From Dechloromonas sp. TW-R-39-2 (GTDB lineage: Bacteria > Pseudomonadota > Gammaproteobacteria > Burkholderiales > Rhodocyclaceae), in NCBI RefSeq assembly GCF_016864195.1, contig NZ_CP045202.1, forward strand, positions 1 to 64,000: DNA of 64,000 nt, in the 5' to 3' direction. Position 1 is the stretch's first letter. Every line of letters starts with the position of its first letter. The notes beneath the pieces are model-generated. The model did no database searches. It worked only from the letters and a program-made list of their open reading frames with translations, and was not told the origin of the DNA. Shown piece by piece: positions 60,814-64,000 of the stretch. The position numbers and the translations under genes are program-made.

Positions 60814-62592
60814 TCAGAACGCGTAGGAAACCGTCGCCGTGGCCACATCCCGATCGCGCAGCACGTTGAGATTGCCGCCGCCGAAGAAGTTGCTGTAGCC
60901 AACCCCGACTTTCCACTGGTTGTGGTAATCGAAGGTCACACCCATCGCCAGCGCCTTGCGGCCTTCGACAAACGGCATGGTGTTCGGGCTGGTGCCTTTG
61001 ACGTCGTGGTAGAAGTCGACAATCGGCGTCGCCGTCCAGCCCGAGTTGAAGACGTTGGCGTAAGTCAGGCTGACTTCGGCGACGTAACCCCAGGAGGTCT
61101 TGTCCGGCATCGCGTAATTGTTCAGCAGGTAAGGCACCGCACCGGACAGGTCGAGTTCCGGGTAATGCGTCGCCGCGACTTCGAACAGGAAAGCGCCATC
61201 GGCCGCACCGAGCGCCCGCGTGATCTGGTTCGGCAGCCAGGTGAATGCCGTCGTGTGCGCCTGGAACTTTTTCTCGCCGACATAGCCGTTGGCCATCGCA
61301 TTCGAGGTGTAGTTGTTCGACAGCGCCGCGAGGTTGTATTGCTGCTTCGACTTGGAGCCGTTCTGTGTCGGTACCGTCGGATCGATCGCCACACTATCCT
61401 TCGGCCGGTAGGACAACTCCGCCCCAAAGGCCCAATCGCCCACCTTGGTATTCATCGACAGGCCGAACAGATCGAGATTCTGACCATATTGTTCGACTGC
61501 GGTGACGCCGAGCACATTGGCCGCACCGTTAACCTTGAAGCCGACAAACGGCAGCTTGTCGTGGTAGCGGATGTAGTAGGCGGCATATTCGGTATCGCCA
61601 CCGGCCGGCTTGTAGCGCATGTTGAGGCCGTACTGGCCGCCGCTCGGCTTCTGGCGTTCGGTCGGGATCACCCCGGCGCCGCCATTGGCCTGATTGATCG
61701 AGTCCAGCGTCCGGCCGCGTGTCGGATCGTAGTCGCCGGTGCCGCCCACCCCGAGGCTGGAGGGAATGAAGGCACCGCGCCGGCCGCCCTTGCCGAGAAA
61801 GTCGGCGCTCGACCAGTAACTGCCGGCCGGATCGAGCTTGAAGCTGTTCCAGGCAAACTGGTAATAGCCTTCCATCGACACCCCCGGCAAGACGGCGGTG
61901 TTGAGCGAGATCATCGGTGCCGGAATGAGGATTTCCTTGACCTGCGTACCGGGGATATGGGCCTTGCGCACATCAAAGGCGTGGATCGAATTGATCCCGC
62001 CCATGATGAAAATATCCTCGCCCCAGTTGATCACCTGGTTGCCGACCTTCATCTTGGCCGAGTTGCCGGCCCAGTTGAAGTCTTTCGACACCCATAGATC
62101 GAGCAGCGAAACATCCTGGCGCAGGGCCTTCTTGGCATCGTCGTCGAGCGGCGTACGGTCGGTGTGGATCGCCGCAAAGTCGGACGACCAGGTCACCCGG
62201 CCAAGCGCCGCCCAGTTGCCGCGCTCGCCGAGCGACAGTTCGTGCGTTCCCTTGAGGACGGCCGAAACGATGTCGCCTTTCTTGTAGTTCAGGTTGCCGT
62301 CGTCGATATTGGTGTAATTGAAATCGCCGATCGAGCTGGCGGCATTGCCGTTCACCCGTTGCCCAAGTTCGCCGGAAGTCGGTGCGCTGCCTCCGGAGTC
62401 GCGCCCGATGATGGTCTTGTCCGGCGACTGCATGCGTCGCTGGATGCCCATCGAAATGGTCGAATCGAAGGTGCCGCTCATTCCGTTGTCGAGATCGAAC
62501 TTGAACGCGAAGGCCGGATTGGCCAGCCCCAGGCCGATGGCGGCAAGCGCCAAGGCGACCGGGGTACGGCGCAGGATTGCTGTGCTGTGCAT
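60814..62592 (-). CDS. DUF1302-family outer-membrane protein
   Basis: A 592-residue exported protein with signal peptide (PVALALAAIGLGLANPAFA, cut after AFA near residue 29). The mature body is beta-strand rich with many aromatic-ended strands and ends in the C-terminal pattern DVATATVSYAF, typical of an outer-membrane barrel ending in Phe. Family features include FKFDLDNGMSGTFDSTISMGIQRR at the mature start and QVINWGEDIFIMGGINSIHAFD. DUF1302 proteins are poorly characterised and commonly adjoin DUF1329 genes in bacteria that degrade hydrophobic substrates. A porin-like or receptor role is inferred. Confidence 0.9.
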   Translation of the reverse strand: MHSTAILRRTPVALALAAIGLGLANPAFAFKFDLDNGMSGTFDSTISMGIQRRMQSPDKTIIGRDSGGSAPTSGELGQRVNGNAASSIGDFNYTNIDDGNLNYKKGDIVSAVLKGTHELSLGERGNWAALGRVTWSSDFAAIHTDRTPLDDDAKKALRQDVSLLDLWVSKDFNWAGNSAKMKVGNQVINWGEDIFIMGGINSIHAFDVRKAHIPGTQVKEILIPAPMISLNTAVLPGVSMEGYYQFAWNSFKLDPAGSYWSSADFLGKGGRRGAFIPSSLGVGGTGDYDPTRGRTLDSINQANGGAGVIPTERQKPSGGQYGLNMRYKPAGGDTEYAAYYIRYHDKLPFVGFKVNGAANVLGVTAVEQYGQNLDLFGLSMNTKVGDWAFGAELSYRPKDSVAIDPTVPTQNGSKSKQQYNLAALSNNYTSNAMANGYVGEKKFQAHTTAFTWLPNQITRALGAADGAFLFEVAATHYPELDLSGAVPYLLNNYAMPDKTSWGYVAEVSLTYANVFNSGWTATPIVDFYHDVKGTSPNTMPFVEGRKALAMGVTFDYHNQWKVGVGYSNFFGGGNLNVLRDRDVATATVSYAF

Positions 62593-62624
62593 GGAATTCC
62601 CCTCTTTTTTATGGTTGACCGCGA

Positions 62625-63995
62625 TCAGCGGTCACCGGCCCGGCGCAACTCGTCGGATTCGAAACGCTTGGCATCAATACGGCCTTCCTGCCCGGCCAGC
62701 CAGTCGGTCGGCTTGCTTTCCTGGGTTGCGTTCTCGGCCATGTAGCGATTCACCGTCAAATCCCAGGACATGAATTCCTGGCTGACGCAGGCACCGAGTT
62801 CAACTGCCGGATAGAGCGAACCTTCCATCACGCGCCAGAGCTTGCCCTGAGCGTCGTACTGGTCGGCAGCAAGCAGCATCCAGGTGTCTTCGTCGATGTA
62901 GAAGGTGCGTTTGGCGAACATGTGACGCATGCCCTGCTTGACCGTTGCTTCCACCTTCCAGACGCGGTGCAGTTCGTAGCGCATCAGGTCGCGCTTCGGG
63001 TACATCCCGTCGAATACCTCGGTCAACTTGCGTTTGGCGACGAATTTGAAACTGTTGTACGGCACATACATTTCCTGCTTGCCGACCAGTTTCCAGTCGT
63101 AACGGTCGAGCGCCCCGGCGAACATCGGGTATTGATCGGCCGTTTCGAGGTTTTCGTAGCCGGGAATCGGGTTGTCGTATTCAAAAGCCGGCAGGCGACG
63201 GACGCGACGCTGGCCCGGAAAATACATCCAGGCATCGTTCGATTTACCGAGGAAGTAATGCGCCAGGATGATCTCGCCGGTCCGCGAAGCCGGGGCCGTC
63301 GCCAGATTGAGCAGCTTCATCTGGAAGCCACCGACATCCTCGATCGACTTGGCCTTGGCCGAAGCAAACGGCGTCATCACGACCTGATCCTGAGCCAGGC
63401 CGTAAAAGCTGCCATCCGGATTGATGAAGTTGGTCTGGTAATACTCGAAACGACCTTCGCCCTGCCAGCGCAAACGATGATTCCACACCGCCTCGGCGCC
63501 GTTTTTCGGAATGGCGAAGGGGAAGCCGCCGCCGACCGCCTGGGCCAGATTGTCCTTGCCGTCGCCAGTCAGCTTGGCCGTGGTTGCATTGATCCGGGTT
63601 TGACCGTAGACCGAATCCGGGTAGCCACAGCTGCGATGCGTCGGATAGATGTCCATCCGGTAGCCCTTGCGCGTCTTGATCAACTCGATCTGGCCGGCCG
63701 AGAGCTTGTCCTTGTACTTATCGACATTGCTCGCATCGATCGAATACAGCGGCTTTTCAGCCGCAAACGGATCGACCCGCGCATCGCCAAGCTTGTGCTT
63801 GCCCTTGGGCAAGCCCCCCTCCCATTTCGGGATCGTGCCATCCTTGTTGCCGGCCCGTTCAGCCCCAACCGGGGTCAGATCCTTGCCCAATTGTGCCGCT
63901 TCCTGCTCGTTGACCGCAGCACCGGCCGTCAGCGCGATGCCGAACACGCCGACAAGCAGCGCGAACAGCGGTTTTACTCTGTTGGTCTTGTTCAT
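62625..63995 (-). CDS. DUF1329-family periplasmic protein
   Basis: A 456-residue exported protein with a signal peptide (VKPLFALLVGVFGIALTAGA, cut near residue 27) and the DUF1329 hallmark start LGKDLTPVGAERAGNKDGTIPKWEGG (given in part). Later blocks include ATTAKLTGDGKDN, RVRRLPAFEYDNPIPGYENLETADQYPMFAG (given in part) and KRDLMRYELHRVWKVEAT. The fold is related, as I recall it, to the LolA/LolB lipid-carrier clan. It is first in the five-gene operon visible here, with DUF1302 32 bp downstream. Only 5 bp of upstream sequence lie in the window, so its promoter is not visible. Confidence 0.9.
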   Translation of the reverse strand: MNKTNRVKPLFALLVGVFGIALTAGAAVNEQEAAQLGKDLTPVGAERAGNKDGTIPKWEGGLPKGKHKLGDARVDPFAAEKPLYSIDASNVDKYKDKLSAGQIELIKTRKGYRMDIYPTHRSCGYPDSVYGQTRINATTAKLTGDGKDNLAQAVGGGFPFAIPKNGAEAVWNHRLRWQGEGRFEYYQTNFINPDGSFYGLAQDQVVMTPFASAKAKSIEDVGGFQMKLLNLATAPASRTGEIILAHYFLGKSNDAWMYFPGQRRVRRLPAFEYDNPIPGYENLETADQYPMFAGALDRYDWKLVGKQEMYVPYNSFKFVAKRKLTEVFDGMYPKRDLMRYELHRVWKVEATVKQGMRHMFAKRTFYIDEDTWMLLAADQYDAQGKLWRVMEGSLYPAVELGACVSQEFMSWDLTVNRYMAENATQESKPTDWLAGQEGRIDAKRFESDELRRAGDR

Positions 63996-64000
63996 TTTTG

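Noticed and set aside
1..64000. CRISPR array, tRNA or rRNA genes, insertion sequences, prophage
   Set aside because: I saw no regularly spaced direct repeats, no tRNA cloverleaf or rRNA-like sequence, no transposase or integrase frames and no block of atypical composition. Small isolated RNA genes could still have been missed by eye.

Overview
The window is a densely coded stretch of a high-GC (about 60%) proteobacterial chromosome. The gene content points to a betaproteobacterium, most likely Rhodocyclales (Dechloromonas/Azonexus-like). Supporting signs are the yicC-gmk-rpoZ-spoT block divergent from kinase/phosphatase-rph-rdgB-hemW, ccoG and NapG/NapH respiratory genes, a Pel polysaccharide locus, many c-di-GMP proteins and a DUF1302/DUF1329 envelope operon. 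The genus is an inference from content, not from a search. I saw no rRNA, tRNA, CRISPR array, insertion sequence or prophage, and no gene-free gap over 300 bp.

Layout. 1-3033: end of a Pel exopolysaccharide operon (probable pelE tail, pelF, pelG). 3108-5067: YbhP-like phosphodiesterase overlapping a ClsB-type cardiolipin synthase. 5042-6374 (minus): gluQ and a small secreted Pro/Ala/Lys-rich protein. 6606-11348 (plus): YceB-like protein, ccoG, FMN reductase, DedA-rhodanese fusion, and rpoH preceded by a perfect CIRCE operator. 11419-19233 (minus): napGH without the catalytic nap genes, then the coupled block yicC-gmk-rpoZ-spoT-dadA-tatD. 19311-23697 (plus): Ser/Thr kinase, PP2C phosphatase, rph, rdgB, hemW.

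23712-32744 is mostly minus: a small unknown protein, yidB, a Cache histidine kinase with its sigma-54 response regulator, and an ATGA-overlapped rdgC-ychJ-ABC-F cluster, then bacteriohemerythrin; a plus-strand EamA transporter sits inside it. 32854-35637: NIT-PAS-degenerate GGDEF-EAL protein. 35618-46424 (minus): trmB, thiG, thiS, a PAS-GGDEF-EAL protein, an SDR, dsbA, a SPOR protein, argS, a DNA-deoxyinosine glycosylase and a diguanylate cyclase. 46667-55700 (mostly plus): ubiB, SWIM-SNF2 helicase, DUF302 protein, pncC (minus), short Hsp70, membrane protein, acyltransferase, SIMPL protein.

55789-63995 (minus) is a five-gene operon: DUF1329 periplasmic protein, DUF1302 outer-membrane protein, MMPL-type RND transporter, YCF48-like beta-propeller and aldehyde dehydrogenase. 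It looks like a cross-envelope system handling a hydrophobic substrate and is the best candidate for an undescribed system here.

Themes. Biofilm and second-messenger control recurs: Pel is activated through c-di-GMP in characterised bacteria, and three c-di-GMP enzymes lie in the window. One of them has a broken GGDEF motif but keeps its inhibitory I-site. Microaerobic and nitrate-linked respiration also recurs (ccoG, napGH, bacteriohemerythrin, NIT sensor). Stress control is represented by HrcA-type regulation of rpoH and by spoT.
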